The position numbers and the translations under genes were made by a program. A DNA stretch of 64,000 bases from Thermaerobacter sp. FW80 (GTDB lineage: Bacteria > Bacillota > Sulfobacillia > Thermaerobacterales > Thermaerobacteraceae), in NCBI RefSeq assembly GCF_004634385.1, contig NZ_CP037895.1, forward strand, positions 1,649,245 to 1,713,244, in the 5' to 3' direction. Numbering within the stretch: the first letter of the stretch is position 1; every line of letters starts with the position of its first letter. The notes beneath the pieces were generated by a model, which saw only the letters and a list, made by a program, of their open reading frames with translations, searched no databases and was not told where the DNA came from. Positions 26,194 to 35,277 of this stretch are shown piece after piece.

Positions 26194-27228
26194 GTGGCAG
26201 GGCCGGAGCTGGCCCTCTGGTTGCGCCAGGCGGCCGAATGCGGCGCCTCCGATCTCCACCTGACGGTGGAGTCGCCGCCGGTGGTGCGGGTCCACGGCGA
26301 GTTGCAGGACCTGCCGGGACCTCGGCTGCGACCGGAGCATGTCGCGGCGCTGGTTCGTCCGATCCTGGACCAGCGGCTCCAGGAGCGGCTGGAGCGGGAC
26401 GGGCAGGTGGACTTCGCCTACAGCCTGCCCGGCGTCGGCCGCTTCCGGGCCAACGTCTACCGGCAGCGGGGCAGCCTGGCGGCCGCCTTCCGCCTGATCC
26501 CCACCTCCGTACCCGATCTGGGCGAACTCGGCCTGCCGCCGGCCGTGGCCGGCCTCTGCGAGCTGTCCCAGGGGCTCGTGCTCGTGACCGGCCCCACGGG
26601 CAGCGGGAAGTCGACCACCCTGGCGGCGATGGTCGACCGGATCAACCGCACCCGGCGCCTCCACATCGTGACGTTGGAGGATCCCATCGAGTACCTGCAC
26701 CGCCACCGCCGGAGCCTGGTGAACCAGCGGGAGGTCGGGATCGACGTCCCCACCTTCGCGGCCGGCCTGCGGGCCGCCCTGCGGGAAGACCCCGACGTGA
26801 TCATGGTCGGGGAGATGCGGGACCTGGACACCATCGCCACGGCGTTGACGGCCGCGGAGACCGGGCACCTGGTGCTCGCCACCCTGCACACCCCCAGCGC
26901 TCCCCAGGCGGTGGACCGGATCATCGACGTCTTCCCCGCGGAGCAGCAGAACCAGGTGCGGGTGCAGCTGGCGGGGGTCCTGGAGGCGGTGATCGCCCAG
27001 CGGCTGGTGCCCACCGCCGACGGGCGGGGTCGGCACGTCGTGGCCGAGGTCCTGCTGGGCACCGCGGCGGTGCGCAACCTGATCCGCGAGGGCAAGACGG
27101 CCCAGCTCCCGGCGGTGATGGAGACCTCGCGGCAGTACGGGATGGTGACCCTGCGGGAGAGCGCGGGGCAGCTGCTCGCCCGGGGGTTGGTGACGCGAGA
27201 GGCGCTGCTTCGCGCCGGGGTGCGCTAG
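26194..27228 (+). CDS. pilT: Type IV pilus twitching ATPase PilT
   Basis: 344 residues, the usual length. The N-domain begins with ASDLHLTVESPPVVRVHGEL. Walker A is GPTGSGKSTTL near residue 132, the Asp box and His box include HIVTLEDPIEY and EDPDVIMVGEMRD, and the late motif is HLVLATLHTPSAPQAVDR. The retraction motif usually written AIRNLIRE appears as AVRNLIREGK. PilT powers pilus retraction in twitching and DNA uptake. GTG 26194 follows a GGTGAGGGG stretch. It heads the pilus operon. Confidence 0.95.
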   Translation: MAGPELALWLRQAAECGASDLHLTVESPPVVRVHGELQDLPGPRLRPEHVAALVRPILDQRLQERLERDGQVDFAYSLPGVGRFRANVYRQRGSLAAAFRLIPTSVPDLGELGLPPAVAGLCELSQGLVLVTGPTGSGKSTTLAAMVDRINRTRRLHIVTLEDPIEYLHRHRRSLVNQREVGIDVPTFAAGLRAALREDPDVIMVGEMRDLDTIATALTAAETGHLVLATLHTPSAPQAVDRIIDVFPAEQQNQVRVQLAGVLEAVIAQRLVPTADGRGRHVVAEVLLGTAAVRNLIREGKTAQLPAVMETSRQYGMVTLRESAGQLLARGLVTREALLRAGVR

Positions 27229-27451
27229 GCCACGGCGACCCCCGCCGCGCCCGGGAGATCGGCGGTGCCTGCGGCGACGCCGCCGGGAACCGGGGCTTGG
27301 TGGGGCGCATCACCCGCACCGCTCGTCGCCCGCTGTGGCGGGGACGCCGCTCACGCCCGCCGCGGGACCGGGCGCGCCGGCGGGAGCGAGGCGTCCAAGG
27401 GGCCGCCACCGTCCGACGGGCCGTCATCGTCATGCGGGAGGGGAGCGGGCC

Positions 27452-28273
27452 ATGGGGCCGGTGGCGACCGCCGCGGCCGGCGTGGTGGGCCTTGCCGTCG
27501 GCAGCTTCGTCAACACCTTCATCGACCGCTGGCCGCGGGGCCAGTCGGTGATCGCGCCGCCCTCCCGCTGCGATCGCTGCGGCCGGCGGCTCCGCCCGCT
27601 GGAGATGGTGCCGGTGCTGAGCTGGATTGCGCTGCGGGGGCGGTGCCGCACCTGCCGGGCGCCCATCGGCTGGCAGGCGCCGGTGGTGGAGGCGATGACG
27701 GGCGTCCTGTTCGCCGCGGTGGCGGCCACGGCGGCGAACGGGGCGCAGCTCATGCTGGGGCTCGGGTTCGTCGCCGTGCTGGTCGCCGTCGCCGGGGTCG
27801 ACCTGCGCTGTCAACTCATCCCCGACGTCGCGCTGCTGACGGGGGCGGGCTGGGCGCTGCTGGTGAACCTCCTGATCCCGGCGGACGAACCGGCTCAGGG
27901 GCTCGCGACGAGCTGGCTCCGGCCCCCGGCGGTGGGGGGCGGAGGGGCCCACTGGGCCGGGTCGCTGGGCGCGGCGGCCGTCGCCGGCGCGGTCTTCCAG
28001 GTCCTCCGGTGGGGGTCCCGCGGCGGCCTGGGCTTCGGCGACGTCAAACTGGCCGCCTGGCTGGGCCTCTACCTGGGGCCCCGGGCCCTACCGGTGGCCC
28101 TCTTCGCGGCGGCCCTCCTCGGGGGCCTGGTGGCGACCGGGCTCCTCGTGGCCCGCCGCCGTGGACGTCGGGATGCCATCCCCTTCGGCCCCTTCCTGGC
28201 GGTGGGAGGCCTGGTGGGGTGGTTCGGCGGCGAAGCCCTGTGGGCGGCCTACGTGGGCGTCGGCCTGCGGTAG
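27452..28273 (+). CDS. pilD: Prepilin leader peptidase/methyltransferase PilD
   Basis: 273 residues and about seven membrane segments. The N-terminal GSFVNTFIDRWPRG and two Cys pairs (CDRCGRRL, CRTCRAP) belong to the methylase domain. The aspartic peptidase residues are in GVDLRCQLIPD near residue 128 and GLGFGDVKLAA near 194, the conserved GxGD. It cleaves the leaders of the prepilins encoded downstream. ATG 27452 follows GGGAGGGG; an upstream in-frame extension to 27335 is low-complexity. One GGACGAACCGG word lies at 27883-27893, in a non-conserved loop. Confidence 0.93.
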   Translation: MGPVATAAAGVVGLAVGSFVNTFIDRWPRGQSVIAPPSRCDRCGRRLRPLEMVPVLSWIALRGRCRTCRAPIGWQAPVVEAMTGVLFAAVAATAANGAQLMLGLGFVAVLVAVAGVDLRCQLIPDVALLTGAGWALLVNLLIPADEPAQGLATSWLRPPAVGGGGAHWAGSLGAAAVAGAVFQVLRWGSRGGLGFGDVKLAAWLGLYLGPRALPVALFAAALLGGLVATGLLVARRRGRRDAIPFGPFLAVGGLVGWFGGEALWAAYVGVGLR

Positions 28274-28531
28274 GACGCGCCCCGCAAGCTGCTGGCCTTC
28301 GGCTTCGAAGCTGGGGGCGGCCTGCGCGGGCGTCGCTCTGGGGGGTAGGGCTGGGGCGGCCACCGGACGCAAGGGGACGCCGCCGTCGGGGGAGGGACGC
28401 CCCCGACGGCACGCCAGCGCCCGGACCGTCCGGTCACCAGGGTCGGGGCGTCGCCGAACCGCGGCCGGGCGTCCGCCGCGAGGGAGGGTCGCGGATCGCC
28501 GGCATCGCCCGCACCGGGTGGGGGGAGGACC

Positions 28532-30508
28532 ATGGCGCGGTGGCTCTTTCGCGGCCCACTGGGAGACTACCTGGTGGAGCGGGGCTGGATCACCCCCCAA
28601 CAACTGCAGGCCGCCCTCGACGAGCAGCGCCAGAGCGGCCGGCGGCTGGGCCAGATCCTGCTCGACCACGGTTGGATCACCCGGGCGCAGCTCCAGGAGG
28701 CGCTGGCAGCCCAGCTGGCGGTGCGGGTCTGGGACCTCCGCCAGAACCCGCCCGACCCCGCCGTCGCCCGTCGCGTGCCCGACTGGGTGGCCCGGCGGTA
28801 CCTGGTGTTGCCGGTGGCGGACGACGGTCGCCGCCTGGCGGTGGCGATGGCGGATCCCACCGACCTGGAGGCCCTGGACCAGGTGCGCCTGGTGACGGGT
28901 CGCGAGGTCGAACCCGTCCTGGCCGACGAGGACGCGATCAGGGCATGGCTGGCCCGCATCTTCGGCCTGCTCGAGGTGGCGGAGCGGGCCCTCCAGGCGA
29001 CCCGGACGTCCGGGGAAGCGGGGACGCCTCACACCCGGGACGAACCGGCCCCAGGCCGGACGGCTCCGCGGGGGATGGGACGGCCGGGGGACGGTGCGGA
29101 CGTGCCCGGACACGCCGCTGCGGCCAGGGATCCCGAGGCCGGGCCCGACCCCGGCGGGCTGCGGGGGGTCGGCGGGGCGTTCGACGCGCTGGATCCGCAC
29201 GCCTCCTCCCGAGGCAGCACCGCGGGGTCCCGCGGCCGCGGGCCCACGGCTCCGCGGCCGCGGGACCCGGGCGGGAGGCCGGTTCGTCCCGAGCGGGATC
29301 CCGCCGCGACCCCGGCCCCCGTGATCGAGCTGGTCCAGAACCTGCTGGAAGAGGCGGTGCGGCAGCGGGCCTCGGACGTGCACGTCGAGCCGGGGGACGG
29401 CACCTTCACCATCCGCTTCCGCATCGACGGCACCCTGCACGTGGCGATGACCCCGCCGCCGGCCCTGCACCCGGCCGTGACCACGCGCCTGAAGGTGCTG
29501 GCGGGGATGGACGTCGCCGAGCGCCGGTTGCCCCAGGACGGCCGGTTTCGCATCCGGGTGGACGGTCGCGAGTTCGACTGCCGCTGTTCCACGATGCCGA
29601 CGGTCCACGGCGAGAAGGTGGTGATCCGCCTGCTGGACCGCTCCCTCGGGGTGGCGCGGCTCGACGACCTGGGCCTGCCGCCGGACGTCGTCGCGCAGCT
29701 CCGGGAGCTGGTCCGTCGGCCCCACGGCCTGTTGCTCGTCACCGGGCCCACCGGCAGCGGCAAGTCGACCACCCTGGCGGCGCTGCTGCAGGAGATCGAC
29801 CGGACGCGCCTGAATGTGCTGACCATCGAAGATCCCGTGGAGTACGAGATCCCCGGCGCCAGCCAGAGCCAGGTGAACCCCCGGGCGGGCCTGACCTTCG
29901 AGGTGGCCCTGCGCCACCTGCTGCGCCAGGATCCCGACGTGATCATGGTGGGGGAGGTCCGCGACCGGGAGACGGCGGACACCGCCGTGCGGGCGGCGCT
30001 CACCGGCCACCTGATCCTGGCCACCCTGCACACCAACGACGCCCCGTCCAGCGTGACGCGCCTCGTGGACATGGGCGTCGAGCCGTTCCTGCTGGGGTCG
30101 TCGTTGCTGGCCGTCCTGGCCCAGCGCCTGGTGCGGGTCCTCTGCCCCCACTGCCGGCAGGCGTATGCGCCCGGCGAGGCGGTGCGCTCGGTCTTCGCGG
30201 CCGCCGGCGTCCCGCTGCCCACCGATGGGGTGCTCTACCGGCCGGTGGGGTGTGCCGAGTGCCGGGACGGTTACGCCGGTCGGCGGGCGATCGCCGAGCT
30301 GATGGTGACGAACCCGGCCCTCCGCGACCGCATCGCCGCCGGCGCCACCGCCGCCGAGCTCGGCCGACGGGCGGTGGCCGGCGGGATGCGGACCCTGCGG
30401 CAGGCCGGCCTCGACCTGGCCCTGGCGGGCATCACGTCGGTCGAAGAGGTCTTGCGGGTCACCGAGGCGCCCGGCTGGGACGAGGCGGGGCGGGGGCGGG
30501 AGGCGTGA
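28532..30508 (+). CDS. pilB: Type IV pilus assembly ATPase PilB/GspE
   Basis: 658 residues. Residues 1-145 form a GspE N-terminal (MshEN-type) domain, which in relatives can bind cyclic-di-GMP. A low-complexity linker follows (about 150-265), with one forward and one reverse GGACGAACCGG word 241 bases apart. The ATPase has GPTGSGKSTTL near 406, LTIEDPVEYEIPG, QDPDVIMVGEVRD and HLILATLHTND, then a CPHC and CAECRDGY zinc site typical of PilB. It drives pilus extension. ATG 28532 has GGGGGAGG upstream, and the stop overlaps the pilC start. A gap of 258 bases without a gene precedes it. Confidence 0.95.
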   Translation: MARWLFRGPLGDYLVERGWITPQQLQAALDEQRQSGRRLGQILLDHGWITRAQLQEALAAQLAVRVWDLRQNPPDPAVARRVPDWVARRYLVLPVADDGRRLAVAMADPTDLEALDQVRLVTGREVEPVLADEDAIRAWLARIFGLLEVAERALQATRTSGEAGTPHTRDEPAPGRTAPRGMGRPGDGADVPGHAAAARDPEAGPDPGGLRGVGGAFDALDPHASSRGSTAGSRGRGPTAPRPRDPGGRPVRPERDPAATPAPVIELVQNLLEEAVRQRASDVHVEPGDGTFTIRFRIDGTLHVAMTPPPALHPAVTTRLKVLAGMDVAERRLPQDGRFRIRVDGREFDCRCSTMPTVHGEKVVIRLLDRSLGVARLDDLGLPPDVVAQLRELVRRPHGLLLVTGPTGSGKSTTLAALLQEIDRTRLNVLTIEDPVEYEIPGASQSQVNPRAGLTFEVALRHLLRQDPDVIMVGEVRDRETADTAVRAALTGHLILATLHTNDAPSSVTRLVDMGVEPFLLGSSLLAVLAQRLVRVLCPHCRQAYAPGEAVRSVFAAAGVPLPTDGVLYRPVGCAECRDGYAGRRAIAELMVTNPALRDRIAAGATAAELGRRAVAGGMRTLRQAGLDLALAGITSVEEVLRVTEAPGWDEAGRGREA

Positions 30509-31731
30509 CGTACGTCTATCTCGCCCGGGACATCCGCACCGGCCGGCGGGTGCGCGGGCGGATCGAGGCCGCCTCGCTGCAGGAGGCCCTGGGGCGGCTG
30601 CGGGAAGCCGGCTACGTGGCGCTGCACGTGCGACCCCTGGTCTGGTGGCGGGACCTGGACGTCCGGGATTGGCTGCGGCGCGATCGCCTGCGGCTGCACC
30701 CGCGGGAGCGGGCCGTGTTCTTCCGCCAGATGGCCGCCCTGCTCCGGGCCGGGATCCCGCTCACCACCGCCCTCGCCTCCCTGGCCGCCCAGAGCCGCGG
30801 GCGCCTGCAGGAGCTGAACCGGCGGCTCCACCGGTCCATCGACGCGGGGCGCTCCCTCCACGAGGCGCTGGCCCTGCAGGCGGGGGCGTTCCACCCCGTC
30901 CACCTGGCGCTGGTCCGCGCGGCGGAGCTGTCGGGCACGCTGGACGAGGCCATGGCGCGCCTGGCGGCGGACGAGGAGCGCAGGGTGCGGGTCGAGGGCA
31001 AGCTGCGGGCGGCCATGGGCTACCCGCTGTTCGTCCTGGTCGTGACCCTGGGCGTCCTCGTGGTGATGGTGACGTTCGTCGTGCCCACCCTGGCGGGGAT
31101 CTTCGCCCAGTTCGAGCTGCCCCTGCCGTGGCCAACGCGCTTCTGGGTCGGCGTGGCCCGGGATGGGCGCGGGCTCGCCGGGTTCGTGGCGCTGGCGGCG
31201 TCCATCGGGGCCGCGGCGTGGGGGTGGGCGCGGTCGCCGGCCGGCGGCCGGCGCTGGGACGCGTGGAAGCTCCGGCTGCCGATCATCGGGCCCCTGGCCC
31301 AGGCCCTGGTCCTGGCGCGCATCACCCGCGCCCTGGCCACCCTGTACCGGTCCGGTCTGCCGATGCTGGAGTCGCTGGCCGCGGCGGGCGCCCTGGCGGG
31401 CAATCGGGTCTTCACCGCCGCCCTCGCCCAGGCCCGCTCGGCCCTGCAGCGGGGCGCCAGCCTGGCGTCGGCGCTCGGGGCGCCCGGCGTCTTCCCCCAG
31501 GTCCTGGTCGACCTCGTCGCGGTCGGGGAGGCGACGGGGGCGCTGGACGAGCTGCTGGATCGGGCCGCCCGTCTGTACGAGGACGAGGCGGACCGACGGC
31601 TGGACGGCTTGACCACCCTGGTGGAGCCGGTGCTGGTGCTCGTGATGGGCGCGGTGGTCGGGTTCGTCGCGATCTCCGTGGTGCTGCCCATCCTCGCCTT
31701 GCTCTCCGGCGTGACGGCCCTGGGCGGGTGA
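30505..31731 (+). CDS. pilC: Type IV pilus inner-membrane platform protein PilC
   Basis: 408 residues with two GspF-type domains. Each has the pattern FFRQMAALLRAGIPLTTAL or ITRALATLYRSGLPMLESL, and three long membrane segments are visible, e.g. FVLVVTLGVLVVMVTFVVPTL and the last one near the C-terminus. It links the ATPases to the pilin subunits. GTG 30505 overlaps the pilB stop (GTGA), so translation is coupled. Confidence 0.94.
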   Translation: MTYVYLARDIRTGRRVRGRIEAASLQEALGRLREAGYVALHVRPLVWWRDLDVRDWLRRDRLRLHPRERAVFFRQMAALLRAGIPLTTALASLAAQSRGRLQELNRRLHRSIDAGRSLHEALALQAGAFHPVHLALVRAAELSGTLDEAMARLAADEERRVRVEGKLRAAMGYPLFVLVVTLGVLVVMVTFVVPTLAGIFAQFELPLPWPTRFWVGVARDGRGLAGFVALAASIGAAAWGWARSPAGGRRWDAWKLRLPIIGPLAQALVLARITRALATLYRSGLPMLESLAAAGALAGNRVFTAALAQARSALQRGASLASALGAPGVFPQVLVDLVAVGEATGALDELLDRAARLYEDEADRRLDGLTTLVEPVLVLVMGAVVGFVAISVVLPILALLSGVTALGG

Positions 31732-32043
31732 GGCGTGCGGCGAGCCGTGGGGCGAACGCAGCCGGCGCCCGGGACGCCAGGGGCGCTGGGGGTTGGATGA
31801 ATCAGGAAGCACCATGCCATCCGGCGTGCGGTCGCGGTCGCGTGCCGTTGCGGACGGCGGTCGCCAGCCGCGGGACCTGGTCCGGAATCCGGGCTGCCGA
31901 TGGTTCGATGCGGCAGGAGAGGAGGGTGGGTGTTGCGAATAGGGTTGCCCATCGTCGGTCCGTGTCGCGGCTTCGGGGGACGGGTCCCTGACCGAGGCGC
32001 GGGGCGGGCCGGGGGGAGAGACCTTGGGGGAGGAGGAGCTTCC
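31732..32043. other. Gene-free stretch inside the pilus operon
   Basis: About 310 bases between pilC and the first prepilin. The open frames here have no domain or good ribosome site. No T-tailed hairpin was seen, so transcription may continue through. Confidence 0.4.
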
Positions 32044-32553
32044 ATGCTGCGCTCTTGGTGGAGGGGCGCCGGGGGGCTTCGTCGGCTGCGCCGATGGGGC
32101 GCGCCCCTGACGGGGGGCGGTCGCCGTCGTGGCGCCGGGCGGAGCGCCGGTGGCGGGGTGGAACGGAGCCCCCTGCGCCGGCAGGGGGGCTTCACGCTGA
32201 TCGAGCTGGGCGTGGTCCTGGCGGTCATCGCGATCCTGGTGGGGGTGTCCGTGCCCATGTACGCGATGATCGTCAACGAGGCCCGCACGGCGGAGGCCCG
32301 GCAGACCTGGAACATGGTGCGGACGGAGCTGTGGACCTACTTCGTGCGCTACGGCGACTTCCCCGGCGTGCGCAACGGCTGGTGGACCGGGATCGACCCG
32401 GCGCCGAAGAGCAACTACTGGACCTACACCGCCGTGACGGCCCAGGGCGGGAACAGCGCCACCCTGGTGGCCGCCCACGAGGCGGAGAAGCTGTGCTGGA
32501 CCCTGGACGACCGCGGGCGCGTGACGGAGAAGAAGAACCAGGCCTGCCCGTGA
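32044..32553 (+). CDS. Type IV prepilin (major-pilin candidate)
   Basis: 169 residues. A long basic, Gly-rich leader of about 49 residues ends in RRQGG, followed by FTLIELGVVLAVIAILVGVS, a textbook class III signal with cleavage after Gly and Glu at mature position 5. The mature part is about 120 residues, has paired Trp/Tyr-rich motifs (NGWWTGIDP, SNYWTYTA) and two Cys near the end. PilD at 27452 should process it. ATG 32044 has GGAGGAGG upstream; GTG 32160 would give a shorter, more usual leader. Confidence 0.85.
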   Translation: MLRSWWRGAGGLRRLRRWGAPLTGGGRRRGAGRSAGGGVERSPLRRQGGFTLIELGVVLAVIAILVGVSVPMYAMIVNEARTAEARQTWNMVRTELWTYFVRYGDFPGVRNGWWTGIDPAPKSNYWTYTAVTAQGGNSATLVAAHEAEKLCWTLDDRGRVTEKKNQACP

Positions 32554-33092
32554 TCGGCAAGGGCGGGTGGCGGCCACGGCGTGGCGTCCGGCGCCCCCGC
32601 GGACCCGCCCCGCCGGGCGGGCGGTGCGGGTCCGCGGGGTTGGGCACGCTGGAGGTCGCCGTCGCCCTGGGGATCCTGGCGGTCTTCGCGACGGCCTTCT
32701 TCGCTGGCATGGGGGCCGCCGGGGCCGGCCTCTTCGACCAGCTGACGCGGCAGGCGGCGGTCGGCTGTGCGGCCCGCGTCATGGAGCAGGTTCGGGCGGG
32801 GCTGGCGGCGGGCGGTGCACCCCCGGTCGAGGGCGAGTGCGGTTCGCCGCTGGGCCGCGACTTGCGCTACCAGGTCGAGGTTCGTCCCGATCCGGACCCG
32901 GTGGCGGTGCGGGACGGGTCGCGCCCGGCGACCGAGGGCGATGGTGATGGGGCAGGGGACGCGGTGCTGGTCACGGTGCAGGTCCGGCGGGAGGCCGGGA
33001 CGGGTGAGGCGGCGCCGATCTACACCGTCGCGTCGGTCTTCTGGCTGCCCGGACCCTTGGCGCCTCCCGGGCGGGCGGGAACGCCCCCGTGA
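32550..33092 (+). CDS. Prepilin-like minor pilin (PilV-like)
   Basis: 180 residues. The leader ends in GSAG and the mature N-terminus reads LGTLEVAVALGILAVFATA, with Glu at position 5 and a hydrophobic helix, as in minor pilins. The rest has one Cys pair (near residues 80 and 100) and a late strand SVFWLPG. GTG 32550 overlaps the stop of the prepilin gene, and its own stop overlaps the next start, so the minor pilins form a coupled set. Confidence 0.75.
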   Translation: MIGKGGWRPRRGVRRPRGPAPPGGRCGSAGLGTLEVAVALGILAVFATAFFAGMGAAGAGLFDQLTRQAAVGCAARVMEQVRAGLAAGGAPPVEGECGSPLGRDLRYQVEVRPDPDPVAVRDGSRPATEGDGDGAGDAVLVTVQVRREAGTGEAAPIYTVASVFWLPGPLAPPGRAGTPP

Positions 33093-33735
33093 TGCGGGGT
33101 TCTCTCGGAAGGATGAGGGGCGCTCAGGGAGGGGGCGGCAGGGATCCCAGGCCGGTGCGCTGCTGGTGGAGGTGACCGTCGCCCTGGCGCTCCTCGGCCT
33201 CCTCGCCACGGCCACGGTGGCCATGGTGGCGTGGACGGCCTCGCAGCAGGCCCGGGCCGGGTCGGTCTACGACGGGGTGGAGGCCGGCCACGTCGCCGTC
33301 CAGGTGCTGGGGCGCCTGGTGCGCAGCGCGGGGGCGGCCGGCAGGCCGGCGGTGTGGGAGGCGGCGACGGAGCGGCTGGTCCTCTGCGGGGTCCCCTGGC
33401 AGGACCAGGTGCTGCGGGGCCAGGTGGCCCGGGACGGAGAGGGCCGACTGGTGCTCGCGGCCGTCCCGCCCCCGGCTCCCCCGGACGACCGGTGCGCCGG
33501 TGCGGATCCGCCGGCACCCATCGACCTGGTACCGGGAGCCACCTTCCAGCGCGTGCGGTTCGCGGTGGACCCGGCGTCACCCGGGCCACCGGAGGCGGGG
33601 TGCGGTCCGGGTCCGTCCCGGACCTGCGCAGGGGTGCGGGGCTTGTACGTGTGGATCGAGCCGCGGCCGGTGGATGGGGGCGGCATCCGACCCGTCCACG
33701 GCTACGTGGCGCTGCGCAATCCCGGGGGGCGCTGA
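33092..33735 (+). CDS. Prepilin-like minor pilin (PilW-like) with an apparent frameshift
   Basis: The body from about 33120 reads AGALLVEVTVALALLGLLAT and about 190 more residues in one frame, a clear prepilin N-terminus. That frame has no ATG, GTG or TTG close upstream. The coupled start ATG 33092, overlapping the previous stop, lies in another frame and gives MRGSLGRMRGAQGGGG before going off course. The two fit together if one base is gained or lost in the G-run near 33128-33137. This may be a sequencing error, a real mutation or slippage. Ends are seen; the join is inferred. Confidence 0.6.
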
Positions 33736-35129
33736 TGCGGGAGCGATGGCGTGCCCTCGCTGCGGACGGCCACGCGACCGACTCCCAGCGGGGCCAGGCG
33801 GTCCTGTTGACCCTGGCGGCCCTGCTGGTCGCGTCGCTGCTGGCGGCCGTCGTCCTGACGCTGTGGGTGCGCAGCGCCGTTCGTGCCCAGCGGTTCGGGG
33901 AGACCACGGCGGCCCTGTACGCGGCCGAGGCGGGGGTGGCGCGCACCCTGGCCGCCATGGCCCGCGGGACGCTGGCCCCGCCCCGGGCCGAACCCATCAC
34001 CCTCGCGGGGACGGTGGGCCTCGCGCCGGGTTCCGCCGCCTACACGGTCCGCGTCGTACCCGACGGACCGGCCCGCTGGCGGCTGGTCAGCACGGGCGTC
34101 CAGGGTCGGTCCCGCCACGAGGTGCAGGTCACGGTCACCGCGCCCTTCGTGATGCCGGTCTACGCCGGCACCACCCTGACGTTCCACGTCACGCCCCGGG
34201 CGGGCGCCCTGCGGTTCGGAGCGGCGCCGGGATACGGCGGGGCGCCGCCGCGCTACCGGGGCCCGGGCACGGTCTCCCCCACCCCCGTGGCCGTGCGTAT
34301 GGCCCTCCCGGACATCCCCTTCGGCGTCTTCGCGGAGCTGGCCGGATCGCCCCCTCCGTGGGGCGCCGCACCGGACGTCGGGGCGGGACGCCTGGGCGCG
34401 GGGTGGTATGAAGGCGGCCGCTGTCGCGGGCCGCACCCCGTGATCGTGCCCCGCGGCGTGACGGCCGCCGTCCGGGGAAGCCTTCGGTGCGATCCGGGGC
34501 TGGTCCTCGAAGCGGGGGCGACGCTGGTGGTCACGGCGGACCTGGCGGTCCGGGGCGCCCTGATCCTCGAGCCGGGCGCCCGGCTGGTGGTCGGAGGCGA
34601 CGCCACGCTGCAGACCGTGGAGCTTGGGCCGGCGGGCCCCGGGGCCGCGCCGGTCCTCGTGGTCATCGGCGGCACCCTCGGGGTCGCCGGCGCGATCGGG
34701 GCCACCGCCGGGGCGGCGACGGTCCCACCCCTCGCGGTCCTGGCTCTCGACCGCAGCGACTGCAGCGCGCCAGCCTGCGGCGCGGACCACGCCAACGTCC
34801 TCGACCTCGGCTGGGTCCGGGTGCGCGACGTCCTGGCCTACGCCGAGCCGCTGGCGACGGGGGACGCCGAGGCCAGCCGGATCACACTCGCCCTGGGGGC
34901 CGGCCCTGCGGGGGGTGGGAAGGGGAGCGGGCCCGGGCCGGACGAGCCGGGGCGTGGCCCCGCGGTGGGGACGCTCCGCGTGCGCGGGGCGGTGGTGGCC
35001 GCCGGCTCGGTGACCATCCGCGCCCACCGGGTCGCCGTCGACTGGGACGTGGACCTCGGGCTCTTGACCCGGTACCTGGGCATCGCACCCGGCTTTGTCC
35101 CGTATGCCGTCGAGGCCTGGCAGGGATGA
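33735..35129 (+). CDS. PilX-like pilus-assembly protein
   Basis: 464 residues. The N-terminus has QRGQAVLLTLAALLVASLLA and then LYAAEAGVARTLAAM, as in PilX-N proteins, which carry one membrane helix and no typical cleavage site. The long C-terminal part is rich in beta-like repeats (LILEPGARLVVGGDATL, LVVTADLAVRG), suggesting a right-handed beta-solenoid on the surface. Several Cys residues (RCDPG, DCSAPACG) could form disulfides. ATG 33735 overlaps the preceding stop in TGATG. It could sit at the pilus tip or act in assembly. Confidence 0.7.
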   Translation: MRERWRALAADGHATDSQRGQAVLLTLAALLVASLLAAVVLTLWVRSAVRAQRFGETTAALYAAEAGVARTLAAMARGTLAPPRAEPITLAGTVGLAPGSAAYTVRVVPDGPARWRLVSTGVQGRSRHEVQVTVTAPFVMPVYAGTTLTFHVTPRAGALRFGAAPGYGGAPPRYRGPGTVSPTPVAVRMALPDIPFGVFAELAGSPPPWGAAPDVGAGRLGAGWYEGGRCRGPHPVIVPRGVTAAVRGSLRCDPGLVLEAGATLVVTADLAVRGALILEPGARLVVGGDATLQTVELGPAGPGAAPVLVVIGGTLGVAGAIGATAGAATVPPLAVLALDRSDCSAPACGADHANVLDLGWVRVRDVLAYAEPLATGDAEASRITLALGAGPAGGGKGSGPGPDEPGRGPAVGTLRVRGAVVAAGSVTIRAHRVAVDWDVDLGLLTRYLGIAPGFVPYAVEAWQG

Positions 35130-35277
35130 GTCGGGCGCGGGGCCCTGGACGTCGCCCGGGCCGGGCTGGGCGGCAGGATCGCCGCCGGCCGGGCGGTGCG
35201 GCGGGCCGGCGGCAGGGGCGTTCATCGGCGGTGGAACCGGTGCGGGGCAGGCTACGCAGAAGGGCGGGTACCCGGGC

